From the NCBI RefSeq assembly GCF_049943335.1, contig NZ_JBNFVY010000001.1, forward strand, positions 434,001 through 498,000: a stretch of DNA of 64,000 bases. The letters are read 5' to 3'. Each line of letters starts with the position of its first letter. Within the stretch, counting starts at the first letter, position 1. The stretch is from JBNFVY01 sp049943335. Its GTDB lineage: Bacteria; Pseudomonadota; Alphaproteobacteria; Rhodobacterales; Rhodobacteraceae. Shown in pieces: positions 1-8,188 of the stretch. The translations under genes were made by a program, and so were the position numbers. The notes beneath the pieces are model-generated. The model was not told where the DNA came from. It saw only the letters and a list, made by a program, of their open reading frames with translations, and made no database searches.

Positions 1-599
1 GCATCGACGAGCTGGCCGATGTTGCCGGCGTGGGCGCGCGCGTGAAGGACATTACCGCCAAGGCCATGAACGGCGAGTTGGACTTTGACGGCGCGCTGAA
101 AGAGCGGGTCGCGCTGTTGGCCGGTCTGCCCGAGTCGGTCATCGGCGAGGTTCTTGAAACCCGCATCAGCCTGATGCCCGGCGCGCAAGAGTTGTTGCGC
201 ACGATGAAGGAAAACGGTGCCTATTGCGCGCTGGTGTCGGGCGGGTTCACCGCCTTCACCGCGCATATCGCGGCCGTGCTGGGGTTCGACGAAAACCGCG
301 CCAACACGTTGTTGACGCAGGACGGCAAACTGACGGGCAAACCCGGCCTGCCGATCCTAGGGCGCGAAGCCAAAGTGCAGGCGCTGGAAGAGATCACCGC
401 GCGTCTGGGCCTGACACATGGGGATGTGCTGGCGGTGGGCGACGGCGCGAACGATCTGGGCATGCTCAAGATCGCCGGCGCAGGCGTTGCGTTGCACGCC
501 AAACCGTCAGTCGCCGCGCAATGCGACATCCGCATCAACCATGGTGACCTGACTGCATTGCTCTACATTCAGGGCTATGCCAAGACAGACTTCGCCTGA
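1..599 (+). CDS. serB: Phosphoserine phosphatase SerB, C-terminal part (cut by window start)
   Basis: HAD-superfamily phosphatase that removes phosphate from O-phosphoserine in the last step of serine synthesis. The reading frame is open from base 3, so the N-terminus, including the nucleophile motif, lies outside the window. Visible are the cap-region segment DFDGALKERVALL, the motif II segment SGGFTAFT that binds phosphate, the substrate-loop lysine in GKPGLPI, and motif III GDGANDLGML with the magnesium-binding aspartates. This order and spacing are typical of SerB. The stop lies directly against the stop of the convergent asparaginase gene, leaving no spacer. A closely related HAD phosphatase is possible but less likely, because the cap sequence is SerB-like. 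Confidence 0.93.
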   Translation, partial: IDELADVAGVGARVKDITAKAMNGELDFDGALKERVALLAGLPESVIGEVLETRISLMPGAQELLRTMKENGAYCALVSGGFTAFTAHIAAVLGFDENRANTLLTQDGKLTGKPGLPILGREAKVQALEEITARLGLTHGDVLAVGDGANDLGMLKIAGAGVALHAKPSVAAQCDIRINHGDLTALLYIQGYAKTDFA

Positions 600-1577
600 T
601 CAGCGCAACGCTGGGCCGGGGCGGGTATAGCCGGTTTCGATCCCGCGCCAATTCGTATCGACGGGTGCCATGCGTTTGATTGCCGCCGGGTGCGCCGGAT
701 CCAGCGCCCCAAGTTTCACAAGGATCGCGGCAATGGCGCATTCGGCTGCGCGTGTCGCACCGTCAGCAGCTTTCAGCGCTACGCCCAGGCCTTTTTCCGG
801 CAGAATCGCGATGTAGACGCCCTCGGCGCCGGTCTTGACCACGGCGCGCCCGTCCATGGCCAGCATCAATTCGGTGCAGGCGCGCCCCTGGCCCGCCACC
901 AACAGCGGATGTTTGGCCATCGCATCGACCAGCCGCGCCTTGGCGCCGTCGCGGTCGACCGCGAACCGCGCCATGGCCCGCGCGATACCGTGCAGCGAGG
1001 ACGCGAAATTGGGCGCCGAGCAGCCATCAATGCCAAAGCCGGGCGATGCCTGGCCTGTCACGTCTTCAAACCGTTCTTTGATTGTGCGCTGCAGGGGGTG
1101 ATCGGGATCAACATACTCGGGCCCGGCGCCCGCGTGCTGCACCCAGGTCAGGAACCCGGCGTGTTTCCCCGAGCAATTGTTGAAGAACTGACAGGGCGAG
1201 TCGTCTGAACACAGCAGATCTTTCCTGGCCGCGCTGTCCCACGGCGCGTGCGCCCCGCAGCGCAGGTCGGTTTCGGACAGGCCCAGCCCGTGCACCCAAT
1301 CGCGGGCCAATCCGGAATGGACCGGCGCGCCCGAATGCGATGCGCAGGCCAAAGCCAGATGATCGCTGCGCAACCCGGCCGCATCCGCCGCGCCGCTTTC
1401 GACAAGCGGCAGCGCTTGGATCATCTTGACGGATGACCGTGGCAGCACGGTCTTGTCCGGATTGCCCCAGGCCTGCGCGATTTCGCCCGCCGCATTGCAC
1501 ACCACCGCGTCGCCCATATGCACCGATTCAAGGAACGGGCCACGCCAAAGTTCGGCCAAGACGATTGCTTCTGTCAT
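600..1577 (-). CDS. Zinc-type L-asparaginase (Rhizobium etli AnsA/ReAV family)
   Basis: Hydrolyses asparagine to aspartate and ammonia. The 325-residue protein belongs to the asparaginase family unrelated to E. coli AnsA/AnsB. Landmarks sit almost at the positions known for the R. etli enzyme ReAV: Ser48 and Lys51 in RSSVKM, Ser80 in CASHSG, Cys135 and Lys138 in NNCSGKHAG, and the metal-binding Asp184 and Cys186 in DGCSAP. No signal peptide is visible, so it should be cytoplasmic. The gene converges on serB with abutting stop codons. All expected catalytic and metal residues are present, so it should be active. Confidence 0.92.
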   Translation of the reverse strand: MTEAIVLAELWRGPFLESVHMGDAVVCNAAGEIAQAWGNPDKTVLPRSSVKMIQALPLVESGAADAAGLRSDHLALACASHSGAPVHSGLARDWVHGLGLSETDLRCGAHAPWDSAARKDLLCSDDSPCQFFNNCSGKHAGFLTWVQHAGAGPEYVDPDHPLQRTIKERFEDVTGQASPGFGIDGCSAPNFASSLHGIARAMARFAVDRDGAKARLVDAMAKHPLLVAGQGRACTELMLAMDGRAVVKTGAEGVYIAILPEKGLGVALKAADGATRAAECAIAAILVKLGALDPAHPAAIKRMAPVDTNWRGIETGYTRPGPALR

Positions 1578-1755
1578 GGGAAATCCCTCTGTTCACAAGT
1601 CAGCGAAATCCTGCTGGCGGGGGCTTCCACCCTCTGAGTGTTTCGCGTTAGGGTGCGCTTATCGTTTTCAGTTTGGGTCTGTCCAACCAAAAGTCCGCAT
1701 CAGACGGCGAAGGGACACGACCCGAGGCAGAGACAGCCCACGGCTGCAAGGAGCA

Positions 1756-2286
1756 ATGACAGTGCGTATTTCCCGCTTGGTTTTCGCGTTTTCGATGATG
1801 TTGGCCGGGGTCGCAACGGCGCAAGAGAGTCAGAATGTTGTCGGTTCGAACACCGATTGGTATGTCTTTGAAGAACAAACCCCGTCCAAGCAATGCTGGG
1901 TGGTGTCATCGCCCAAGGAAACCGTGAACACCGATGCGCAGGGGCGGATCAAGTCGGTGCGTCGCGGCGATATCATGCTGTTCGTCAGCTATGCGCCCGC
2001 CAACAAGGTCAATGGCCAGGTGTCCTTCGCGGGGGGATATCCATTCGCCAGTGGCTCGGAGGTGGATATGGAGATAGGCGGAACCGTCTTCAAGCTGTTC
2101 ACCGATGGGGAAACCGCCTGGGCCGCATCGCCTGAGGAAGACGCCAAGATCATCGGCGCCATGAAGCGCGGCGTCAACGCCACGTTGCAGGGCCGATCCT
2201 CGCGCGGGACGGTGACCCGGGACACGTTTTCTTTGCTGGGGTTCACCGCGTCGGTGGAAGACGCCGGACGGCGCTGCGGTTCGTAA
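1756..2286 (+). CDS. Exported IalB-family (invasion-associated locus B) protein
   Basis: About 176 residues, with a clear signal peptide at residues 1-26 ending AGVATAQ. The mature part matches the IalB fold: a WYVFEE segment near the N-terminus, a single Cys followed by VVSSPKE, and a C-terminal Cys in the GRRCGS tail that probably forms a disulfide with it. IalB proteins are small periplasmic or envelope proteins named after a Bartonella factor, and their molecular role outside Bartonella is unknown. The sequence AAGGAG lies only two bases before the ATG at 1756 but seven bases before an in-frame GTG at 1762, so translation may begin at 1762. The gene stands alone between asparaginase and rlmN. 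Confidence 0.8.
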   Translation: MTVRISRLVFAFSMMLAGVATAQESQNVVGSNTDWYVFEEQTPSKQCWVVSSPKETVNTDAQGRIKSVRRGDIMLFVSYAPANKVNGQVSFAGGYPFASGSEVDMEIGGTVFKLFTDGETAWAASPEEDAKIIGAMKRGVNATLQGRSSRGTVTRDTFSLLGFTASVEDAGRRCGS

Positions 2287-2346
2287 ACCTTTCGCGCACG
2301 CAGCGAATCCCCTATATAGCGGGCTTCTTCAGCCCGGAGCATTGCC

Positions 2347-3540
2347 ATGTCGGCCCAGGATCAGCAGGCCTCTGCGCCTATCACTCAGGATGTTCTGACC
2401 ATCCCGCGCAAGGCGGTTGATGGCCCCAGGAACCTTGTCGGCTTGACGCGCGATCAGCTGCGCGAGGCGCTGTTATCCGTCGGAACCCCTGAAAAGCAGG
2501 CCAACATGCGCGTCGGCCAGATCTGGCAGTGGGTGTACCAAAAGGGGGTGCGCGACTTTGATCTGATGACGAACCTGGCCAAGGGGTACCGGGCCCAGCT
2601 GAGTGAAAACTTTGTGATCGAAGTGCCCGAGGTCGTCTCAAGACAGGTCTCCGATGACGGCACCCGCAAATACCTGATGCGCATCGCCGGGGGACATGAG
2701 GTCGAGACCGTCTATATCCCCGAAAGCGATCGCGGCACCCTGTGTGTCTCGTCCCAGGTTGGATGCACGCTGACTTGTTCCTTCTGCCACACCGGCACGC
2801 AAAAACTGGTGCGCAACCTGACGGCGGGTGAAATCGCCGGGCAGGTCATGGTGGCCCGCGACGATCTTGGGGAATGGCCCGAACCGGGTGCCAACCCCGC
2901 CGATGTACCGCGGCTGCTGTCGAATGTGGTGCTGATGGGAATGGGTGAGCCGCTCTATAATTTCGACGCGGTGCGCGATGCGATGAAAATCACGATGGAC
3001 CCGGAAGGTATCAGCCTGTCACGTCGCAGGATCACCCTGTCGACCAGTGGGGTGGTTCCCGAAATCGCCAGAACGGCCGAAGAGATCGGTTGCCTGCTGG
3101 CCATCAGTTTCCACGCAACCACAGACGACGTTCGCGACAAGCTGGTGCCAATCAACAAGAAGTGGAACATCGAAACGCTGCTGGCCACGCTGCGCGAGTA
3201 TCCGCGCCTGTCCAACAGCGAACGGATCACGTTCGAATACGTCATGCTCAAGGATGTGAACGACAGCGACGAAGACGCGCGCCGTCTGGTCAAGCTGATT
3301 GCGGGCATCCCGGCCAAAATAAACCTGATTCCGTTCAACGAATGGCCTGGCGCCCCCTATCAGCGCAGCGACAAGGATCGGATCGAGGCGTTTTCCAACA
3401 TCGTTTACAACGCCGGTTATGCCAGCCCGATCCGGACCCCGCGCGGCGAAGACATCATGGCGGCCTGCGGCCAGTTGAAATCCGCAACCGAACGCGCCCG
3501 CAAGAGCCGCGCTCAAATTGCCGCCGAGGCCGGGCAATAG
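2347..3540 (+). CDS. rlmN: Dual-specificity 23S rRNA A2503 / tRNA A37 C2-methyltransferase RlmN
   Basis: Radical-SAM enzyme that methylates C2 of adenine 2503 in 23S rRNA and of adenine 37 in some tRNAs. The 397-residue protein carries the iron-sulfur motif C-x3-C-x2-C at Cys140, Cys144 and Cys147 ([11 protein letters not shown]) and the SAM-binding stretch [11 protein letters not shown]. The C-terminal MAACGQL holds the cysteine that forms the covalent methylene intermediate. Length is close to the family norm with a slightly long N-terminus. GGAG lies about eight bases before the ATG at 2347. The gene is monocistronic or followed by the amidoligase gene after only 34 bases. Confidence 0.97.
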   Translation: MSAQDQQASAPITQDVLTIPRKAVDGPRNLVGLTRDQLREALLSVGTPEKQANMRVGQIWQWVYQKGVRDFDLMTNLAKGYRAQLSENFVIEVPEVVSRQVSDDGTRKYLMRIAGGHEVETVYIPESDRGTLCVSSQVGCTLTCSFCHTGTQKLVRNLTAGEIAGQVMVARDDLGEWPEPGANPADVPRLLSNVVLMGMGEPLYNFDAVRDAMKITMDPEGISLSRRRITLSTSGVVPEIARTAEEIGCLLAISFHATTDDVRDKLVPINKKWNIETLLATLREYPRLSNSERITFEYVMLKDVNDSDEDARRLVKLIAGIPAKINLIPFNEWPGAPYQRSDKDRIEAFSNIVYNAGYASPIRTPRGEDIMAACGQLKSATERARKSRAQIAAEAGQ

Positions 3541-3574
3541 GGAACTTTTTGGGGTTTTGTTGCGTTGGGCCTAT

Positions 3575-4540
3575 ATGACGAGTCTAATGACGTTTCCCGC
3601 CCTGCCAACCCCTGGCAATGCCGACGGACAACCGCGCCGGACCGGTGTCGAGATTGAGTTTGGCGACATCTCGCAAGATGAGGCTGCCAAAATCTGCCAG
3701 AAGGAAGTGGGCGGCCAGATCGACTGTGATGAGACCGGGTGCGTTCTGAAAAACAGCGAAATCGGGGATATCCAGATCTACCTCGACACCGCTTTGCGAA
3801 AATCTTCGTCGACTGCGATCAAAAAGATGGGGTTGGAACTGGGGGGTGACATCATCCCGGTGGAACTGGTGAGCGAGCCGTTGGACTATAGGGGTTTGGC
3901 GCTGCTGGATCGGGTCCGCGCCGCATTGCGTGACCACGGGGCGGTCGGCACGCATGAAGGCTGGCTCTTGGGTTTCGGAGTTCACCTGAACGTCGAAATC
4001 GTCAGTGATGACAGTGCCGATATCGTGCGCCCGCTTCTGGCCTTTGCCCTGATCGAAGACTGGCTGCGCCATGAAAACCCGATTGATGCGTCCCGCCGCG
4101 TCCTGCCGTTTACCGCGCCTTATCCAACGGATTTCGTAGCGCGCCTGTGCAAGGCGGGGCCGGCCGCGGACTGGCGCGATGTGATGCGCATCTACCTGGA
4201 CGAAACACCTTCGCGCAACCGTGGTCTCGATATGTTGCCGATTTTCGAATGGCTGGATGCGGATGCGGTGCACGCGGCATTCAAAGGCAAGAATTCGCCC
4301 CGTCCCGCCTTTCATTTTCGTCTTCCCGATTGTCGGATCAATGAGCCCGACTGGAGCCTGCGTGACGGATGGGACACCTGGTGCCTGGTGGAACGGATCG
4401 CTTTGGATGACGCGCTCTTGGATCGGTTGTCGCGCGAATGGCAAGACCATCATGGCCCCATCACGCTGATCCGTGCCAATTGGGCCAGGCGGTCAGAGGT
4501 GATCTTGCGCGAAACCGTTCTGGAAGGGGCGCGCTCATGA
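3575..4540 (+). CDS. Putative amidoligase (Amidoligase_2 family)
   Basis: About 321 residues with no signal peptide. It shows the hallmarks of the amidoligase-2 family, relatives of the glutamine-synthetase fold that are thought to join a carboxylate to an amine with ATP. The N-terminal RRTGVEIEFGD carries the E-x-E metal/nucleotide motif. PVELVSEPLDY follows near residue 110, then LGFGVHLNVEIV near residue 145 and FHFRLPD near residue 250. The gene overlaps the next one by four bases (ATGA), so the two are translationally coupled. Iyer and colleagues described such amidoligases next to glutamine amidotransferases and proposed roles in unusual peptide or metabolite conjugation; the substrate here is unknown. 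ATG at 3575 and 3587 are both possible and neither has a strong ribosome site. Confidence 0.75.
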   Translation: MTSLMTFPALPTPGNADGQPRRTGVEIEFGDISQDEAAKICQKEVGGQIDCDETGCVLKNSEIGDIQIYLDTALRKSSSTAIKKMGLELGGDIIPVELVSEPLDYRGLALLDRVRAALRDHGAVGTHEGWLLGFGVHLNVEIVSDDSADIVRPLLAFALIEDWLRHENPIDASRRVLPFTAPYPTDFVARLCKAGPAADWRDVMRIYLDETPSRNRGLDMLPIFEWLDADAVHAAFKGKNSPRPAFHFRLPDCRINEPDWSLRDGWDTWCLVERIALDDALLDRLSREWQDHHGPITLIRANWARRSEVILRETVLEGARS

Positions 4541-5253
4541 GGCCCGTGATCGGGGTGTCGACATCCCGCAGATCAGGGTGGCGCATCTTTCCTTTGATGG
4601 CGTTGAACGTGTGGATTGCCGGCGGGCAAGCGACCCGCTGGGTCGTGGGCCGCGATGCCGATGTCAGCGCCGTGGACGGTGTCATCATCGGGGGTGGCGA
4701 TGATATTTCGCCCCAGCTGTATGGCGGCGAATTAGTCGCCACGGCGCGGCTGGACCCGGACCGCGATGCCATGGAACGGCGTATCGTCGACGCGGCCTTT
4801 GATCAGGGCAAGCCGGTGTTGGGGATTTGTCGCGGTGCGCAAATGCTGAATGTCACACTGGGCGGCACGTTGCATCAGGACGCCTATGGCATGTTCACCG
4901 ACAGCCGCTTTGTCAAAACGATCCTGCCGCGCAAAACGGTCTATCCAGAAACCGGCAGCAGGTTGGCGGCGCTGGTCCAGAACGATCCAATGAAGGTCAA
5001 CGCCCTGCACACGCAGGCGGTGCACCAGTTGGGCGAAGGCCTGCGGGTTGCCGCGCGCGACGAAGGCGGCATGATCCAAGGGATCGAAAGAACACGTGAC
5101 CCCTTTGCCCTGGGTGTCCAGTGGCATCCCGAACACCTGTTTTACGCCCGGCGCAACCGCATGCTGTTCCATGCCTTGGTCGCGGCGGCGATTGCGGGGG
5201 CAAAAACCAAAGATCAGCTGTCCGCTGTGGGCGATACGGCGCAGGTTGGTTAA
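4537..5253 (+). CDS. Class I glutamine amidotransferase-like hydrolase (PuuD-like)
   Basis: 238-residue protein of the gamma-glutamyl-GABA hydrolase branch of class I amidotransferases. The catalytic triad is complete: Cys98 in GICRGAQMLN, and His197 and Glu199 in GVQWHPEH. An early GGGDDISPQLYGG block is the oxyanion/substrate loop typical of PuuD. PuuD itself cleaves gamma-glutamyl amides in putrescine breakdown, but no other puu genes are nearby. The ATGA overlap with the preceding amidoligase points to a joint task, either cleaving what the ligase makes or supplying ammonia to it. I therefore avoid the puuD symbol. The C-terminal 20 residues are low in conserved features. Confidence 0.85.
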   Translation: MRPVIGVSTSRRSGWRIFPLMALNVWIAGGQATRWVVGRDADVSAVDGVIIGGGDDISPQLYGGELVATARLDPDRDAMERRIVDAAFDQGKPVLGICRGAQMLNVTLGGTLHQDAYGMFTDSRFVKTILPRKTVYPETGSRLAALVQNDPMKVNALHTQAVHQLGEGLRVAARDEGGMIQGIERTRDPFALGVQWHPEHLFYARRNRMLFHALVAAAIAGAKTKDQLSAVGDTAQVG

Positions 5254-5304
5254 TTCCGACCTGCATTAAGTAATCCTTCACTGATGTGCTGTAGTTTAAC
5301 GGGC

Positions 5305-5499
5305 ATGGAAAAGATGACATTCATGCTGCCAGATACAACCGTGGAAATGCTCGTGCATGTAGCGCGCAAGCGGGGCGTCAATTTCGGGGACGTGATCCGT
5401 GATGCTGTGATGCATGAGTTTATATCGAGTCTCGGCGACGACGGACCAAAGCAGATCAATCTGCCGCCCCTGGACCTGTCGCCTTCGAAACTGGCCTAA
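5305..5499 (+). CDS. Small ribbon-helix-helix-like protein
   Basis: 64-residue protein. Residues 4-45 fit the ribbon-helix-helix pattern: a short beta strand (MTFMLP), then helix A (TVEMLVHVARKRG) and helix B (FGDVIRDAVMHEFISSL). Such proteins usually dimerise and bind operators, often their own. The first ATG at 5284 would add an odd Cys-Cys leader, so I prefer the ATG at 5305. The gene lies 51 bases after the amidotransferase in the same direction and may regulate the amidoligase pair, but this is inference. The stop is two bases from the stop of the convergent LOG gene. It could also be a short conserved protein without DNA-binding function. Confidence 0.6.
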   Translation: MEKMTFMLPDTTVEMLVHVARKRGVNFGDVIRDAVMHEFISSLGDDGPKQINLPPLDLSPSKLA

Positions 5500-5501
5500 G
5501 T

Positions 5502-6350
5502 TCACCGCCCCGGGATGTCGCTGCGTGTTTCGCTGGCCCCGTCCCAGTCGTCGATCGCTTGAACAGCTTCTTCAGCGGTTTCGACGAACTTGAACAACTC
5601 TAAATCAGCAACCGAAATGGTGCCTGCGTCGGCCAGCGCATCCCAGTTGATGATTTTCTCCCAGAACGCACGCCCAAAGAGCAGGAACGGCACCTTTTGC
5701 ATGCGCCCGGTCTGGATCAGGGTTAGGGTTTCGAACATTTCGTCCAAAGTGCCGAAGCCCCCAGGAAATACCGCAATCGCCCTGGCCCGCATCAGAAAGT
5801 GCATCTTGCGGATACCGAAATAGTGAAAGTTAAAGGCCAGTGATGGCGTGACGAATTCGTTCGGGGCCTGTTCGTGTGGCAGGACAATGTTCAAGCCGAT
5901 GGACACGCCGTCAGCGTCCGCCGCGCCGCGGTTGCCAGCTTCCATCACGCCCGGACCGCCACCCGTTACAATCACGTTATGGCGGTGTCCGTCCTTTTTC
6001 GAACGCTCGGTCATGATGCGGGCAAAATCGCGCGCCTCGTCATAGAACTTTGCCAGGTCCGCCAAGGTCTGGGTGCGTGCTTTGTCCTTGTCGGCGGGGC
6101 GTGGAATGCGCGCACCGCCAAACAGAACGATTGTGCTTTCAATCCCCGCCTCGCTCATCAACAATTCGGGCTTTAGCAATTCAAGCTGCAGGCGCACGGG
6201 ACGCAGTTCGTCCCGGCACATGAAATCGCCGTCTGTAAACGCCAACCGGTAGGCTGGCGAACGCGTTTGCGGTGTGTCCGGTATCTGCCGCGCGGTTTCG
6301 ATATCCTCGTGGCTATCGCGGAGGGGGTGGCGGCGGGGATCGTGTTCCAT
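5502..6350 (-). CDS. LOG-family Rossmann protein (nucleoside monophosphate phosphoribohydrolase-like)
   Basis: 282-residue protein of the TIGR00730/LOG family, which cleaves nucleoside 5'-monophosphates to base and ribose 5-phosphate; some members release cytokinins. The diagnostic sites are present: [14 protein letters not shown] near residue 150, and PGGFGTLDE near residue 215, which holds the catalytic Arg/Glu region of the family. About 85 residues precede the core, making this one of the longer members common in Rhodobacterales. The start was set at 6350 (MEHDPRRH), because the upstream extension overlaps dapD and is unlike the family. It is divergent from dapD with 79 bases between starts, a likely bidirectional promoter. 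The true substrate is not evident. Confidence 0.88.
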   Translation of the reverse strand: MEHDPRRHPLRDSHEDIETARQIPDTPQTRSPAYRLAFTDGDFMCRDELRPVRLQLELLKPELLMSEAGIESTIVLFGGARIPRPADKDKARTQTLADLAKFYDEARDFARIMTERSKKDGHRHNVIVTGGGPGVMEAGNRGAADADGVSIGLNIVLPHEQAPNEFVTPSLAFNFHYFGIRKMHFLMRARAIAVFPGGFGTLDEMFETLTLIQTGRMQKVPFLLFGRAFWEKIINWDALADAGTISVADLELFKFVETAEEAVQAIDDWDGASETRSDIPGR

Positions 6351-6429
6351 AAGGTCTCTCGGATTGCGCGTCGGTCGGACTGTCACTATAGCGTTCCGCC
6401 AACCGATGCCAATGAATTGGAGACGCGAC

Positions 6430-7257
6430 ATGTCAAACGCCCAGCTTGAAACCGCCATCGAAGCCGCGTGGGAAGCCCGCGACACGATCACCCCCGCCAC
6501 GACCGGCGAAACCCGCGAGGCGATCGAAGACACGCTCAATGCGCTGGACGGCGGCGCGCTGCGTGTGGCCGAAAAACAGGACAACGGCAGTTGGCATGTC
6601 AACCAGTGGGCGAAAAAGGCCGTTCTTCTGGGCTTTCGAATCAAGGACATGGAAGAACAAGCGGGCGGCCCGCAAAATGGCAGTTGGTGGGACAAGGTCG
6701 ACAGCAAATTCAAAGGGTGGGGCGAAAACCAATGGCAGGCCGCGGGGTTCCGCGCCGTGCCCAACACTGTCGTCCGCAAGAGCGCATATATCGCGCCGGG
6801 CGTCGTGCTGATGCCGTCTTTCGTGAACCTTGGCGCCTATGTCGATGAAGGCACGATGGTCGACACCTGGGCGACCGTGGGCAGCTGCGCCCAGATCGGC
6901 AAGAACGTGCACCTGTCAGGCGGCGTGGGCATCGGCGGTGTGCTGGAACCCATGCAGGCCGGCCCGACCATCATCGAAGACAACTGCTTCATCGGGGCGC
7001 GGTCCGAAGTGGTCGAAGGGTGTATTGTCCGCGAAGGTTCAGTTCTGGGCATGGGTGTGTTCATCGGCCAGTCGACCAAGATCGTCGACCGTGAGAGCGG
7101 CGAGGTCATGTATGGCGAGGTGCCGCCCTATTCGGTGGTCGTGGCGGGCTCGATGCCGTCCAAGAACGGGATCAATCTCTATTGCGCGGTCATTGTGAAG
7201 CGCGTCGACGAACGAACCCGCAGCAAGACCGGGATCAACGAGCTTCTGCGCGACTGA
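6430..7257 (+). CDS. dapD: Tetrahydrodipicolinate N-succinyltransferase DapD
   Basis: Transfers succinyl from succinyl-CoA to tetrahydrodipicolinate in the succinylase branch of lysine and diaminopimelate synthesis. The 275-residue protein has the alpha-helical N-terminal domain, then a left-handed beta-helix of hexapeptide repeats from about residue 115 to 235 ([42 protein letters not shown]). The C-terminal lobe contains [15 protein letters not shown]. The start at 6430 is preceded by GGAG nine bases upstream and gives [14 protein letters not shown], the usual N-terminus. dapE, the next enzyme but one of this branch, lies about 6 kb downstream at 13292. A terminator follows. Confidence 0.97.
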   Translation: MSNAQLETAIEAAWEARDTITPATTGETREAIEDTLNALDGGALRVAEKQDNGSWHVNQWAKKAVLLGFRIKDMEEQAGGPQNGSWWDKVDSKFKGWGENQWQAAGFRAVPNTVVRKSAYIAPGVVLMPSFVNLGAYVDEGTMVDTWATVGSCAQIGKNVHLSGGVGIGGVLEPMQAGPTIIEDNCFIGARSEVVEGCIVREGSVLGMGVFIGQSTKIVDRESGEVMYGEVPPYSVVVAGSMPSKNGINLYCAVIVKRVDERTRSKTGINELLRD

Positions 7258-7282
7258 TCGAAACGACCCGAATTGACGAGGG

Positions 7283-7309
7283 GGGCTGGCCTGGCGGTCA
7301 GCCCTTTTT
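7283..7309 (+). terminator. Rho-independent terminator after dapD
   Basis: Inverted repeat GGGCTG at 7283-7288 and CAGCCC at 7299-7304 with a 10-base loop, followed immediately by five T residues. It lies 26 bases past the dapD stop. The remaining spacer to 7513 shows no gene I can support. Confidence 0.75.
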
Positions 7310-7513
7310 CTTTGGGGGTATCGCCGGCGGGGTGCCGCCCGCAAACCCCTTCGGCGACATGGCGCAGGCCTGGATGTTCAGTGAAAACCACGCCATTGCA
7401 GAAATTCATCATGCGGCCTTTTTCGTCGGAAAAAACCGATTTGACGGGCCGAGGGAACAATTTGTGCGCTTCGTGCGTTCATATCAGAGAAACCGAGACA
7501 GAAAGGACAGATC

Positions 7514-7768
7514 ATGCAAGGACTTGGGTGGCTTGCTGCAATCATCGTCGGTGCTTTGGCCGGCTGGGTTGCGGAAAAAATCATGAAAACGGATCACAGC
7601 CTGTTGGTGAATATTGCCTTGGGCATCGTTGGCGCACTGCTATTGAACTGGCTGCTGCTGGCCGTGCTGGGAAGTACCCTGGGTGGCTGGATCGGCCAAC
7701 TGATTGTTGGGATTATCGGGGCGTGCATTCTGATCGCATTGGGCCGCCTGGTTCGGGGCAGAGCCTGA
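7514..7768 (+). CDS. GlsB/YeaQ/YmgE-family small membrane protein
   Basis: 84 residues that are almost wholly membrane-embedded, with three hydrophobic segments at about 3-21, 31-52 and 57-76. The pattern GWxAxxIVGALAGWVAEKIM, then a glycine-rich second helix and GGWIGQLIVGIIGACILI, is that of the transglycosylase-associated (Transgly_assoc) family. These are small inner-membrane proteins often induced by stress, and the name does not imply enzyme activity. AAGGACAG precedes the ATG. The gene is followed by two coupled genes of unknown function, but 72 bases separate it from the nearest start. Confidence 0.85.
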   Translation: MQGLGWLAAIIVGALAGWVAEKIMKTDHSLLVNIALGIVGALLLNWLLLAVLGSTLGGWIGQLIVGIIGACILIALGRLVRGRA

Positions 7769-7840
7769 CCTTAACTCTCGACCAGCGCGACGGTTTCGTG
7801 CGACATGGGTGCCGAGCAAACATTCTCTGGAACCAGACAT

Positions 7841-8188
7841 ATGCCCGACACACCTGCCAAGAAACCGTCGCGCCAACAGGTCTTTACGCTGGTGGTGCAA
7901 GTGGGCCGAAAAAGCGGTGATGGCTTGCCCAAGGACGCGACGGGCGGGGCCTTGATGGTATTTGCCAGCGGCGTCGATGAAGCAGAAGCGGTGCGCGAAA
8001 CCGTGGCCGTGCTCAAGCAGGCCGACTTGGCCCCACTTGATGTCACAGGCTACGGTACGCTGGCCGATCGCATGTCGGAAGGTCACGAAATTTCCGATGA
8101 AGAACGCGATCTCATGCAACGGGCGCTGGACGAGAATTCGGTGGTTGTCGTGCAAATGACCCCGTTCTTCAAAGATCAGAACGAATGA
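7841..8188 (+). CDS. Conserved hypothetical protein, coupled to the DUF389 gene
   Basis: 115-residue soluble protein that I do not recognise. After a basic N-terminus (KKPSRQQ) it alternates strands and helices: FTLVVQVGR, GALMVFASGVDEAEAVRETVAVLKQ, APLDVTGYGTLADRM and SVVVVQMTPFF. This suggests a small alpha/beta ferredoxin-like domain. Its last four bases overlap the start of the DUF389 gene (ATGA), so the products are probably made together and may interact. The DUF389 protein opens with a similar-sized ferredoxin-like soluble domain, so this protein may be a detached relative of that domain. An in-frame ATG at 7805 is possible, but the peptide starting MPDTPAKK looks more natural. Confidence 0.6.
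   Translation: MPDTPAKKPSRQQVFTLVVQVGRKSGDGLPKDATGGALMVFASGVDEAEAVRETVAVLKQADLAPLDVTGYGTLADRMSEGHEISDEERDLMQRALDENSVVVVQMTPFFKDQNE

Noticed and set aside
4537..5253. Annotation of the amidotransferase as puuD of putrescine degradation
   Set aside because: No other putrescine genes are nearby and the gene is coupled to an amidoligase, so the pathway label would mislead.
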